This document shows positions 1 through 9,738 of a stretch of DNA of 64,000 nucleotides, one piece after another (the stretch's first letter is position 1; every line of letters begins with the position of its first letter). Source of the DNA: Marilutibacter chinensis (GTDB lineage Bacteria; Pseudomonadota; Gammaproteobacteria; Xanthomonadales; Xanthomonadaceae); the NCBI RefSeq assembly GCF_021725675.1, contig NZ_JAKJPO010000005.1:1-64000 (forward strand), given 5' to 3'. A model generated the notes under the pieces. The model made no database searches and was not told the DNA's origin. It saw only the letters and a program-made list of their open reading frames with translations. A program made the translations under genes and the position numbers.

Positions 1-44
1 GATGGTAGTGTGGCTCAAGCCATGCGAGAGTAGGTCATCGCTGA
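1..44 (+). rRNA. rrf: 5S ribosomal RNA, 3' end only
   Basis: The first bases carry the conserved 3' block of bacterial 5S rRNA, CATGCGAGAGTAGG at 21-34, preceded by GATGGTAGTGTGG, which forms one side of the helix. The 5' two thirds of the gene lie outside the window, so an rRNA operon ends here. The exact 3' base is an estimate; a strong terminator follows within 12 bases. Confidence 0.9.
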
Positions 45-55
45 ACATTTACACC

Positions 56-92
56 GAAGGCCGGTCCCCACAAGGGGCCGGCCTTCTTCTTT
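56..92 (+). terminator. Rho-independent terminator of the rRNA operon
   Basis: GAAGGCCGG (56-64) pairs perfectly with CCGGCCTTC (78-86); inside it CCCC (66-69) pairs with GGGG (74-77) around the loop ACAA. The hairpin is followed by TTCTTT. Confidence 0.9.
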
Positions 93-264
93 GCAACACC
101 GCCCACAACTGGGCTCGGCCGAACTCCCTCCCGGCGCGGATGGGCGTCCACGCCGGCACCCGGCGAAGGCTGAACCGCGGTAGTCACGGCCGCCCCCGAG
201 CAGGTCCCGCGGCCGCAAACAGGCCTGCCAGGTACAGCGGGCCCGGAACGGCGGAGCCCACATC

Positions 265-295
265 AAAAAGCGGACCCCGGTTTCCCGGGGCCCGC
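265..295 (-). terminator. Terminator of the S8 protease gene
   Basis: On the minus strand an 11-bp stem (285-295 with 270-280, one G-T pair) closes on a GAAA tetraloop and runs into five T residues (265-269). It lies 34 bases past the protease stop codon. The opposing rRNA transcript ends at 92, so nothing else needs it. Confidence 0.85.
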
Positions 296-329
296 CTGCT
301 TCCACGGCCGATGAGAGGACTGCCGCCGG

Positions 330-2207
<1,878 letters not shown>

Positions 2208-2937
2208 GGTACTTTCCTCATGGCTGGATGTAGGAACCGCGATGCGCTCCGGATCGAAGCGGCGCCGCGGGCGTGACGTAACCGCAGCCGCGTGCCGATG
2301 TCCCGGTCCAATGCTCCGTTCGGCCATCGACATGCGAGAGCGGCCCGACGGAAGAGTCGCGACGGCGATGAGCCGGACCGTAGGCGTACGGTCCGTTTCT
2401 TTCCCCCCTGAGCCTGCCCGTCTCCCCCGATCGGCCAGTCGAGTCAAGCGCGAACCGGTGGGGGCGTCCAATACCGATTCCGGATGACGTTATTCGCGTT
2501 TTTCCTTATAGAACAATTGGATATGAGCGTCCGGAAACTGGATAACCGGACGACCCCGACTCTTGCGCCCACGCCTGCGACACGAAGGGCGCCGGAACCC
2601 TGTATCGCCTCTGCAGAGCGCCCGTTCCGCACCGGTGGGCCGGATCGGTCCGGTCATCCTGTACCGGGCGGGCATGCCGGTCGTGCACTGGCGCGCGGCT
2701 CGCCTCCTGCCCCGGAAGCCCGGATACGGCGGCGTTTCCCGGAACGGCCCGCGCCGCTTCCGAATCCGCGCCTGTTCGCTTTATCTGGCCGTCATATGTG
2801 CTATATCGGACCTTCTGCCAAGGGGCGGGCGCGTCGAGACCGGCGCGTCCTGGCATGCACGACGGGGCTGCGGATGCGCCATGACCGGCGCGTCCGCGGA
2901 TCGGGTCGATCTCGATGGACCACGCAGGGACGTTGCC
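2208..2937. other. 730-bp spacer between the protease and LysR genes
   Basis: No convincing gene is present. It holds an AT-rich island at 2487-2520, unusual for this DNA, that could carry the protease promoter on the minus strand (TTGTTC at 2511-2516 reversed, AATAAC at 2489-2494 reversed, 16-bp spacing). That would give an mRNA leader of about 275 bases. An inverted repeat GTCCGG (2529-2534) / CCGGAC (2546-2551) lies just upstream and could be an operator. A hairpin at 2374-2403 is listed separately. Confidence 0.5.
2374..2403 (+). terminator. Terminator-like hairpin in the protease leader region
   Basis: CGGACCGTA (2374-2382) pairs perfectly with TACGGTCCG (2387-2395) around GGCG and is followed on the plus strand by TTTCTTTCC. 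No plus-strand gene precedes it. On the minus strand it would lie inside the untranslated leader of the protease without a T tract. Either role is inference. Confidence 0.4.
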
Positions 2938-3990
2938 ATGACGCTGAAGGAACTCCGATGCCTGTTGGCGATCGTCGATGCCGAGCTCAATGTCAGCGCG
3001 GCGGCACAGGCGCTGCACGCGACCCAGCCCAGCGTTTCGCGCCATCTGAAGTTGCTCGAGGAAGAGCTGGGTTTCCAGCTCTTCGTTCGCCACGGACGCT
3101 GCCTCACCGAGGTGACGCCGGCCGGCCATGAGGTCATTCGCATCGCGCGCCGAATCGTCGGCGACGTTGCGAGCATCCGTGCCTACGCCGCGAACGTGCG
3201 CGGCGAGAGCGCCGGCGACCTGGTCCTGGCGATGCCGCAGATCTATGCGCGCCATGTGCTGCCGTCCGTGCTTTCGGAACTGGTCAGGCGTCATCCGCGG
3301 CTCAACGTGCACATCCGCACCACCGCCGAGGGCGAACTGCAGGAGCGGCAGATGCAAGGCGGCGACGACATCGTCCTGGTCAGCACGGCCGGCGACCGGG
3401 TGCCGACCGGCAACGCGATTCCCCTGTTCACCTGGAAGCGGGTCGTGCTGGTGCCGCATGCGCACCCGTTCGCGCGGCTGGAGCGTGCACTGACCCTGCA
3501 GGAACTGGCCAGCGAGGCACTGGTCACCTATGAGGCGTCGCGCCGCCGCGATTCCTCGCTACGCCGTGTGCTCGAGCGTGCCGGACTGGAGGCGCGTTTC
3601 GCGTGTTCGGCCCAGGACGCAGGGCTGATCAAGGCTTATGTGCGGGCAGGGCTGGGGATAGGTCTGGTCGGCGAGCTCGCGGTGGAAGACGAGGACCGAG
3701 AAACCTTCGCCGTGCTCGATGCGGATCCGGCGCTGCCCGAATGCGTGGCCTGGGCGCTGCTGCCATCGAGCTCGGTGATTCGCGACTACGCGCTGCAGCT
3801 GATCCAGTTGCTTGCGCCCCAGCTGGATCCGCGGGAGATCCGACGGATGCTGGAAGGGGCCGACCGGCCGGTATGGCCGAGTCCGAGGCCCTGGCCGGGG
3901 AATCCGCCGATGTCCCAGAGCCCGGCGGGCTTGCGGACGCTGCCGCGCCGGGCCCGCTCTGCGGTGTCGCCTGGCGCCTATCTGGGTTAG
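2938..3990 (+). CDS. LysR-family regulator, CysB/Cbl type
   Basis: A 350-residue transcription factor. The winged helix-turn-helix fills residues 1-60 (MTLKELRCLLAIVDAELNVS, with TQPSVSRHLKLLEEELG as recognition region). The effector domain runs from about 92 to 300. The N-terminus resembles CysB (LNVS, SQPxxS, LTxVTPAG), the sulfur-assimilation subgroup that senses acetylserine-like ligands. No sulfur gene is adjacent, so the target is unknown. I chose the ATG at 2938 because the HTH starts there; an in-frame ATG at 2881 adds only low-complexity sequence. The last 45 residues are rich in Pro, Arg and Ser and lie beyond the usual end of the family. It is divergent from the protease across a 730-bp spacer, so regulation of that gene is possible but unproven. 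Confidence 0.88.
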   Translation: MTLKELRCLLAIVDAELNVSAAAQALHATQPSVSRHLKLLEEELGFQLFVRHGRCLTEVTPAGHEVIRIARRIVGDVASIRAYAANVRGESAGDLVLAMPQIYARHVLPSVLSELVRRHPRLNVHIRTTAEGELQERQMQGGDDIVLVSTAGDRVPTGNAIPLFTWKRVVLVPHAHPFARLERALTLQELASEALVTYEASRRRDSSLRRVLERAGLEARFACSAQDAGLIKAYVRAGLGIGLVGELAVEDEDRETFAVLDADPALPECVAWALLPSSSVIRDYALQLIQLLAPQLDPREIRRMLEGADRPVWPSPRPWPGNPPMSQSPAGLRTLPRRARSAVSPGAYLG

Positions 3991-4005
3991 AAGCCGGGAC
4001 GCGCT

Positions 4006-4788
4006 TCAGGTCACCGGAGCGTCCGCGCGCAGGGTCACCACCAGCACGTCGCGATGCGCTGGACGGGCGGGGTCCAACGCTTCCACCGCGGTGACGCCAT
4101 GGTAGACCCGGCGGTCGTCGACCAGTGCGGCATCGAAGGGACGGGTCAGGGTGAAATGGCCGATCTCGTGACCGTCCAGCGCATGGATGCTGGTAGTGCC
4201 GCTGGCGATGTTGCGGCGATCGATAAGCAGGACCAGCACGTAGTCGACGCCGTCGCGATGCAGGCCCTCGGGCGTCGGCTGCCCCGGTGTGCCGGCGCGT
4301 GCCTCGATCCTGAACTGGTGGACTTCGGTGCGCCAGCGGCGGACCCGCGGCGCCAGTGCGCCGAAGAACATCTGGCAGTGGCGCAGGATCGTGCGCAGAC
4401 TGTGGCTGTCGGCGACCGCATCCTCGACCGGTTCGAACCAGCGTTCGATATCGCCTTGCAGCGGGTTGTAGTCCAGCGACTGGTAATGCGGCTGGTGCGG
4501 CTGACGGCGGATCGCTGGCGCTTCGGCACCGATGCCGTCGAGCGAGAACACCGCGTGCCGGCGGCGGCGATGCTTGCCGTGCATCGCCAGGTAGGCATCC
4601 GGCGCCAGTCCGTCCCAGCTCGCGGTGAACCGCTCCCAGTCGTCCAGCGGACCGGTACCGGCCAGCCAGTCGCGCATCGTCGCCGCTTCGACGAAGTCGA
4701 AGCCCTGTCCCCGCATCAGCGTGTCGTGGATGCGGGCCGCGCGTGCCGGATCGGGATCGGAGGGTTCATGCATGGCCGCGAATCGCAT
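4006..4788 (-). CDS. 2-oxoglutarate/Fe(II) dioxygenase family protein (2OG-Fe_Oxy_2)
   Basis: A 260-residue cytoplasmic protein. The iron triad is visible as His177 and Asp179 (GLHRDGVDYVLVLLID) with His230 (RRVYHGVT), and Arg246 is placed to bind 2-oxoglutarate. The layout fits the 2OG-Fe_Oxy_2 family, whose studied members hydroxylate free amino acids such as L-isoleucine; the substrate here cannot be read from the sequence. The gene ends 15 bases from the convergent LysR stop. It starts 15 bases past the stop of the MAPEG gene on the same strand, so the two probably form one transcript. A second in-frame ATG at 4773 is an alternative start. Confidence 0.8.
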   Translation of the reverse strand: MRFAAMHEPSDPDPARAARIHDTLMRGQGFDFVEAATMRDWLAGTGPLDDWERFTASWDGLAPDAYLAMHGKHRRRRHAVFSLDGIGAEAPAIRRQPHQPHYQSLDYNPLQGDIERWFEPVEDAVADSHSLRTILRHCQMFFGALAPRVRRWRTEVHQFRIEARAGTPGQPTPEGLHRDGVDYVLVLLIDRRNIASGTTSIHALDGHEIGHFTLTRPFDAALVDDRRVYHGVTAVEALDPARPAHRDVLVVTLRADAPVT

Positions 4789-4803
4789 CCGTGGACAGGT
4801 CGG

Positions 4804-5202
4804 TCAGCCGCCGATCCGCAGCGCCGCCTGCACCAGCAGCGCCAGCACGCAGCCGAGGCCGGCGAACCACGACAGGCTGCGCAGCGCGGGCTGGTCGGCG
4901 ATGTAGAGCACGCCGTGGAGGACGCGCAACGCGACGAAGGCGACCGCCAGCGCAGCGATCCGCGCTTCCGGCACGCCTGCAAGCTGCGCGAGCACGACAC
5001 CCGCGGCGAACGGCGCGAACGCCTCGAAGGCGTTGAGCTGGGCGGCGTTGGCGCGGTGCAGGCGCGGGTTGTCCTGGCGCGCGAGCCAGCCGCGCGGATC
5101 GTGATTGTTGTAGCGCTCGCCGCCGGCCTTGGCGACGCTGACCCAGAGGTACGGAAGCAGTGCGGCGATCAGCACGCACCAGTAGGCGGTAGCCAGGGTC
5201 AT
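4804..5202 (-). CDS. MAPEG family membrane protein
   Basis: A 132-residue integral membrane protein with about four hydrophobic segments. The start at 5202 is fixed by AGGAG seven bases upstream. The motif NNHDPRGWLARQDNPRLHRANAAQ, split here around GWLARQ, followed by NAFEAFAPFA, is typical of bacterial MAPEG proteins (the glutathione-transferase-like membrane superfamily). The bacterial members of this type have no defined reaction. It is followed by the dioxygenase gene after 15 bases, suggesting co-transcription. Confidence 0.85.
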   Translation of the reverse strand: MTLATAYWCVLIAALLPYLWVSVAKAGGERYNNHDPRGWLARQDNPRLHRANAAQLNAFEAFAPFAAGVVLAQLAGVPEARIAALAVAFVALRVLHGVLYIADQPALRSLSWFAGLGCVLALLVQAALRIGG

Positions 5203-5330
5203 CGGGGTTCTCCTGCGGGACGGTGCTAACGCCGGCCTCGTGCCGGGCGACGGCCCGCATCGCGCGGGGACCGTGCGGACAGCGTAGCCGAAACCGGTGC
5301 GACCGCGAACGGGTGGCGCGGACGGCTCCG

Positions 5331-5361
5331 AAAGAACGACGGCGCCATCCGGCGCCGTCGT
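5331..5361 (-). terminator. Terminator of the M28 peptidase gene
   Basis: On the minus strand ACGACGGCGCC (5351-5361 reversed) pairs perfectly over 11 bp with 5336-5346 around GGAT, then runs into TCTTTC. It lies about 50 bases past the peptidase stop. Confidence 0.8.
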
Positions 5362-5411
5362 CGCGATGCAGCCGTGGCGGCCCCGGCGAAGGGGCCGCCG
5401 ACATCGTTCCC

Positions 5412-7178
5412 CTATTCGGTACTGCGCGATTGCTTCAGCTTGTCCTGCGCAGCGCGGAACGCATTGCCTTCGTACCACTCCGGCCAGCGGTCGCCGCCGG
5501 CAAGGTCATGACCGACGCCGTACAACGCTTCCAGATCCTGGATGACGCCTTCCAGCTTCCAGTCGGCGCTGAACTCGTCGGCAGGCTTGTGGTAACGGTT
5601 GTCGCGGTAGTCACGCTGCGCCGCGCCGCCCGCTTCGGTGCCGCCGGCGACCAGGTCGTCGCCGCCCTTGGCATACAGCGCCGGCACCCCGGCCTTGGCG
5701 AAGTTGAAGTGATCGGAACGGAAATAGAAGCCGTCCTGCGGGGTCGCCTCGGCGACCAGGGTGCGGCCCTGCTGGTCGGCGTGCGCCTTGAGGATGTCCT
5801 CCAGCTCCGAGCTGCCGAACCCGACGACGGTCATGTCGCGGGCCTTGCCGATCACCGGCATCGCATCGAGATTGACCACCGCCACCGTCCTGTCGAGAGG
5901 GATGCTCGGATGGGCGACGTAGTACTTGGAGCCGAGCAGGCCCGACTCCTCGAGCGTGACCGCGAGGAACAGCACCGAGCGCTCCGGCGCCGGATCCTGC
6001 GCGGCGAAGGCCTCGGCGATCTCCATGATGCCGGCCACGCCGGTCGCGTTGTCGACCGCGCCGTTGTAGATGTGGTCCTCGCCACCGGCTCCGGCGTCCT
6101 CGCCGTGGCCTTCATGACCGGCGGAAGCGGCGTGGTTGCCGAGATGGTCCCAGTGCGCCATGTAGATCACCGCCTCGTCCGGGCGCGTGCTGCCCGGCAG
6201 CAGTGCGAGGACGTTCTTCGACTCCTTTTCGGCGATCGTGCTCTTGAGGTCGAGCGACAGCTTCGCATCGAGCGGGATCGCCTTGAAGCCCTTCCTGTTC
6301 GCGGCCGTGTACAGCGCATCGAGATCCTGCCCGAGGTCGGCCATCAGCGTGCGGGCGACATCGCCGGTGATCCAGCCCTGCGCCGGCAGGCGCGGTTCGG
6401 GATCGTCGGCCGCGCGCAGGTCGAACTGGGCGCCGGACCAGGAGTTCTTCACCACGTCCCAGCCGTAGGATGCGCCTTCGGTGTCGTGGATGATGATCGC
6501 CGCCGCCGCGCCCTGGCGGGCCGCCTCCTCGTACTTGTAGGTCCAGCGGCCGTAGTAGGTCATCCGCTTGCCTTCGAACAGCGATTCGTCCTTGGCATGA
6601 AAGCCGGGGTCGTTGACGAGCATGACCACGGTCTTGCCCTTGACGTCGACGCCGGCGTAGTCGTTCCAGCCCTGCTCGGGTGCGTTGACGCCGTAGCCGA
6701 CGAACACCAGCTCGCTGCCGTCTATCTTCACCTCGGGCTCGCCGGTGCGGGTGCCGATCACCATGTCGGTGCCGAACGCCAGCTTGCGCGGCTCGCCAGC
6801 GACGTCGAGCGTGAGTGTGGTCTGCGACTCGTCGGCGGTGGTCTCGACCATCGGCACGGTCTGGAACCAGCTGTCGCCGTTGCCGGGTTTCAGGCCCATC
6901 GCCTCGAACTGCGACTTCAGGTAGTCGAGCGTGCGGGTTTCGCCGGCGCTGCCGGGCGCGCGTCCCTCGAACTCGTCCGAGGCCAGCGTTTTCACCCGCT
7001 CGGCGAAGTCGCCGGCGTTGATGTCCGCGGCGAAGGCGTGTGCGGCCGCTGCATCGCCGGCCGGCGCGGCGTCGGTCGAAGCCTCCGGCGCCGGCTTGCT
7101 GCAGGCCGACAGGACCAGCGCGGCCGCGACCAGCGAGGTGGCCGCGGAGAGCGGGGTTCGGGCGGGGTTGCGGGACAT
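5412..7178 (-). CDS. M28 family zinc metallopeptidase, lipoprotein
   Basis: A 588-residue exported peptidase. The start at 7178 follows GGAGG. Residues 1-26 are a lipoprotein signal (LVLSAC, lipidated Cys26), so it is membrane-anchored in the envelope. The middle carries a PA-type insertion (VDVKGKTVVMLVND, EAARQGAAAAIIIHD). The C-terminal half is the M28 catalytic fold with the dinuclear zinc ligands MAHWDHLG (His), YNGAVDNATGV (Asp), TLEESGLLGS (Glu-Glu), VNLDAMP (Asp) and FRSDHFNF (His). Family members are aminopeptidases or carboxypeptidases that trim peptides; the specificity here is open. Downstream it has a clear terminator. Upstream, the TVNG-repeat gene on the same strand ends 93 bases earlier, with a hairpin between. 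Confidence 0.92.
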   Translation of the reverse strand: MSRNPARTPLSAATSLVAAALVLSACSKPAPEASTDAAPAGDAAAAHAFAADINAGDFAERVKTLASDEFEGRAPGSAGETRTLDYLKSQFEAMGLKPGNGDSWFQTVPMVETTADESQTTLTLDVAGEPRKLAFGTDMVIGTRTGEPEVKIDGSELVFVGYGVNAPEQGWNDYAGVDVKGKTVVMLVNDPGFHAKDESLFEGKRMTYYGRWTYKYEEAARQGAAAAIIIHDTEGASYGWDVVKNSWSGAQFDLRAADDPEPRLPAQGWITGDVARTLMADLGQDLDALYTAANRKGFKAIPLDAKLSLDLKSTIAEKESKNVLALLPGSTRPDEAVIYMAHWDHLGNHAASAGHEGHGEDAGAGGEDHIYNGAVDNATGVAGIMEIAEAFAAQDPAPERSVLFLAVTLEESGLLGSKYYVAHPSIPLDRTVAVVNLDAMPVIGKARDMTVVGFGSSELEDILKAHADQQGRTLVAEATPQDGFYFRSDHFNFAKAGVPALYAKGGDDLVAGGTEAGGAAQRDYRDNRYHKPADEFSADWKLEGVIQDLEALYGVGHDLAGGDRWPEWYEGNAFRAAQDKLKQSRSTE

Positions 7179-7222
7179 GGAACCTCCGTGATGCGGATGC
7201 AGGACGAAGGTTCGATCATACG

Positions 7223-7253
7223 ACGGTGGCCCGGAGCGTGCCCGGGCCACCGT
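7223..7253 (-). terminator. Hairpin between the TVNG-repeat and M28 genes
   Basis: Twelve perfect base pairs (7223-7234 with 7242-7253, ACGGTGGCCCGG and its complement) lie 19 bases past the stop of the upstream gene. There is no T tract, so it may stabilise an mRNA end rather than terminate by itself. Confidence 0.5.
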
Positions 7254-7271
7254 ATGGCCGTCCGGGCGGGC

Positions 7272-7976
7272 CTATTCGGACGGCGCGCGGTCGCTGTCGT
7301 AGCTGATCGCGGTCGCGCCGGTGACCGGGCCGGTGCGGGCGGTGGTGTGGACGTAGAGGGTGACCTCGCGCTCGAACCGCAGCGGCCCGTCGACCACCGC
7401 GTTCGGACCGATGATCACCCGCGGCGGGCGGCGCTTGACTTTGATGTCGATCCAGCCGGTGTTCGGCTTTTCGTAGTGGATACCGCCGCGGACGTACGAC
7501 CCGGCGCCGACGGTCAGGTCGCCGGTCACGGTTTCGATGTCGCCATCGATGTCGGCGTCGACCAGGCCGATGGCTCCGTTCACCGTCTCGATGTTGCCCG
7601 ACACCTTGCCCTGGCGGCCGACGAAGATGCCGCCGTTGACGGTCTCCAGGCCGCCGTCGACGGTCACCATCTCCTCCAGGCGGATGCCGCCATTGACCGT
7701 CGACAGGTCGCCGGTGCGCGCGGACGCGGCCACCTTGATGCTGCCGTTGACGGTTTCCGCGTCGCGGACCTGGGCGTTCTCGTGGATCCTGATGCTGCCG
7801 TTGACCGTTTCCAGGTCGCCGTACTGCTGGCCGGCCTCGGCGGTGATGCTGCCGTTGACCTTGTCGATGCTCTGCTGGGCGCCGGCCGCCAGCGGCATCA
7901 GCGCCAGCGCCAGGGCCAGCGGGAGGGCGCCGACGGCGCGGCGGCGGAACGGTGCGGTCGGATGCTGATGGGTCAT
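7272..7976 (-). CDS. Secreted repeat protein with TVNG turns (predicted beta-solenoid)
   Basis: A 234-residue exported protein of unknown function. Residues 1-34 form a signal peptide ending AAGAQQ. After that come seven repeats of 18-20 residues, each with the turn (T/K)VNG or TVTG: KVNGSITAEAG, TVNGSIRIHE, TVNGSIKVAA, TVNGGIRLEE, TVNGGIFVGR, TVNGAIGLVD and TVTGDLTVGA. A short C-terminal region (about 165-234) follows. The spacing suggests one turn of a parallel beta-helix per repeat, as in bactofilin-like or DUF4097-type proteins. No catalytic residues are apparent. I chose the ATG at 7976 because it begins the signal sequence. The gene is divergent from gpmI across 214 bases. Confidence 0.8.
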   Translation of the reverse strand: MTHQHPTAPFRRRAVGALPLALALALMPLAAGAQQSIDKVNGSITAEAGQQYGDLETVNGSIRIHENAQVRDAETVNGSIKVAASARTGDLSTVNGGIRLEEMVTVDGGLETVNGGIFVGRQGKVSGNIETVNGAIGLVDADIDGDIETVTGDLTVGAGSYVRGGIHYEKPNTGWIDIKVKRRPPRVIIGPNAVVDGPLRFEREVTLYVHTTARTGPVTGATAISYDSDRAPSE

Positions 7977-8190
7977 GGGCGGTATCCGTTCATGATGGGG
8001 TCCGCTGCTGGGATGCGCGGTGGACCCGGTGGGTTTAACGCCGTCTGTCGCGGATCCCGATCCGCCGGCGTGTCGTCCTGCCGTGGCGGCGCACGCGAAC
8101 TGCCGTTTCGTCGCGCCGCCGGAGCGCTTCGATACAATCGCACTCTCATGCATCCCGGGCCCCTGCCCGAAGTCACGGAACCCCACGATC

Positions 8191-9738
8191 GTGTCCGATA
8201 CTCCCCGCATCAAGCCGGTCGTCCTGCTGATCCTGGACGGCTGGGGCCACCGCGAAGACCCGGCCGACAACGCGCTCGCCGCCGCCCGCCTGCCGAACTG
8301 GGATGCGCTGCTGGCCGAGGCCCCGCACACCCTGATCCACACCGAGGGGCGCCACGTCGGGCTGCCGGACGGACAGATGGGCAACTCCGAGGTCGGCCAC
8401 ATGAACCTCGGCGCCGGCCGCATCGTCTACCAGGATCTGACCCGGATCGATGCCGCGATCGAGGACGGCAGCTTCGCAGGCAACGTCGAGTTGCTGGCCG
8501 CCTGCAATGCGGCCCGGACCAGCGACGGCACCCTGCACCTGATGGGCCTGCTGTCGCCGGGCGGCGTGCACAGCCACGAGCGGCACCTGTTCGAGATGAT
8601 CGCGCTGGCCGCGCGCGAACGCGTGCCGCGGGTGGCCGTGCATGCATTTCTCGATGGCCGCGACACGCCGCCGCGCTCGGCCGAGGCGAGCCTGAAAGCG
8701 CTGCAGACCGCATGCGAGGCCGCCGGCAACGCGCGCATCGCGACCCTCAGCGGCCGCTACTACGCGATGGATCGCGACAGGCGCTGGGACCGCGTGCGCC
8801 GCGCCTGGGATGCGATCGTCGAGGCTGCCAGCGAGCACCATTCGCCCGATCCGCTGACCGCGCTGGCCGATGCCTACGCGCGCAACGAGAACGACGAGTT
8901 CGTGTCGCCGACCGTGGTCGACGACGGCGCGACGATGCGCGACGGCGATGCGGTCGTGTTCATGAATTTCCGCGCCGACCGCGCGCGCCAGCTGACCGCC
9001 GCTTTCGTGGCACCCGGTTTCGGCCAGCACGCCGAAGGCTTCCATGCGCGACGCCCGGTGCTGTCCCGCTTCGTCTGCCTGACCGAGTACGACGCGAAAC
9101 TGCCGGCGCCGGTCGCGTTCCCGCCCGACGACCTGCGCAACACCCTGGGCGAGGTGCTCGAGCACGAGGGCATGACCCAGCTGCGCATTGCCGAGACCGA
9201 GAAATACGCGCACGTCACGTTCTTCTTCAGCGGCGGTCGCGAGGAGCCGTACCGCGGCGAGGAGCGGATCCTGATCCCCAGCCCGCAGGTCGCGACCTAC
9301 GATCTGCAGCCGGAGATGAGCTGTCCCGAGTTGACCGCGAAGCTGGTCGCGGCGATCGGTTCGGGCCGTTTCGACACGATCGTCTGCAACATCGCGAACC
9401 CGGACATGGTCGGCCACACCGGCGTGTTCGAGGCCGCGGTCGAGGCGGCGGAGGCGGTCGACGTCGCGATTGGCGCGATCCGTGCGGCGGTGCGGGCGGC
9501 CGGGGGCGCGCTGCTGGTCACCGCCGACCACGGCAATCTGGAGATGATGAAGGACCCGGTCACCGGCCAGGCGCACACCGCCCACACCGTCGGCCCGGTG
9601 CCGTTCGTCTACGACGGTCCGCGCGCGGCCTCGCTGCGCGGCGGCGGCGCGTTGCGCGACGTCGCCCCGACCATGCTCGATCTGCTCGGCCTGCCGAAGC
9701 CGGCGGAGATGAGCGGGCGCAGCCTGTTGGAGCGCTGA
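8191..9738 (+). CDS. gpmI: 2,3-bisphosphoglycerate-independent phosphoglycerate mutase
   Basis: A 515-residue cytoplasmic enzyme that converts 3- and 2-phosphoglycerate using two metal ions. The start of the alkaline-phosphatase-type domain is [10 protein letters not shown] (10-19). The phosphoserine nucleophile is Ser67 in [13 protein letters not shown]. Further metal-ligand segments are [11 protein letters not shown] and [11 protein letters not shown] near the C-terminus. The length matches the family (E. coli 514). I chose the GTG at 8191 because it gives that length; no ATG fits. A good -10 element (TACAAT, 8133-8138) lies about 50 bases upstream. The stop overlaps the envC start by one base (TGATG), so the two are translationally linked, as in the gpmM-envC order of E. 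coli. Confidence 0.95.
   Translation: MSDTPRIKPVVLLILDGWGHREDPADNALAAARLPNWDALLAEAPHTLIHTEGRHVGLPDGQMGNSEVGHMNLGAGRIVYQDLTRIDAAIEDGSFAGNVELLAACNAARTSDGTLHLMGLLSPGGVHSHERHLFEMIALAARERVPRVAVHAFLDGRDTPPRSAEASLKALQTACEAAGNARIATLSGRYYAMDRDRRWDRVRRAWDAIVEAASEHHSPDPLTALADAYARNENDEFVSPTVVDDGATMRDGDAVVFMNFRADRARQLTAAFVAPGFGQHAEGFHARRPVLSRFVCLTEYDAKLPAPVAFPPDDLRNTLGEVLEHEGMTQLRIAETEKYAHVTFFFSGGREEPYRGEERILIPSPQVATYDLQPEMSCPELTAKLVAAIGSGRFDTIVCNIANPDMVGHTGVFEAAVEAAEAVDVAIGAIRAAVRAAGGALLVTADHGNLEMMKDPVTGQAHTAHTVGPVPFVYDGPRAASLRGGGALRDVAPTMLDLLGLPKPAEMSGRSLLER

Noticed and set aside
3603-4094. A plus-strand frame overlapping the end of the LysR gene and the dioxygenase
   Set aside because: It has shadow composition and overlaps two well-supported genes in other frames.
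5223-9737. A plus-strand open frame continuing upstream of envC for 1500 codons
   Set aside because: It runs antisense to the M28 and TVNG genes and across gpmI in another frame. High GC content keeps stops rare. Only the part from 9738 (EnvC) has protein features.
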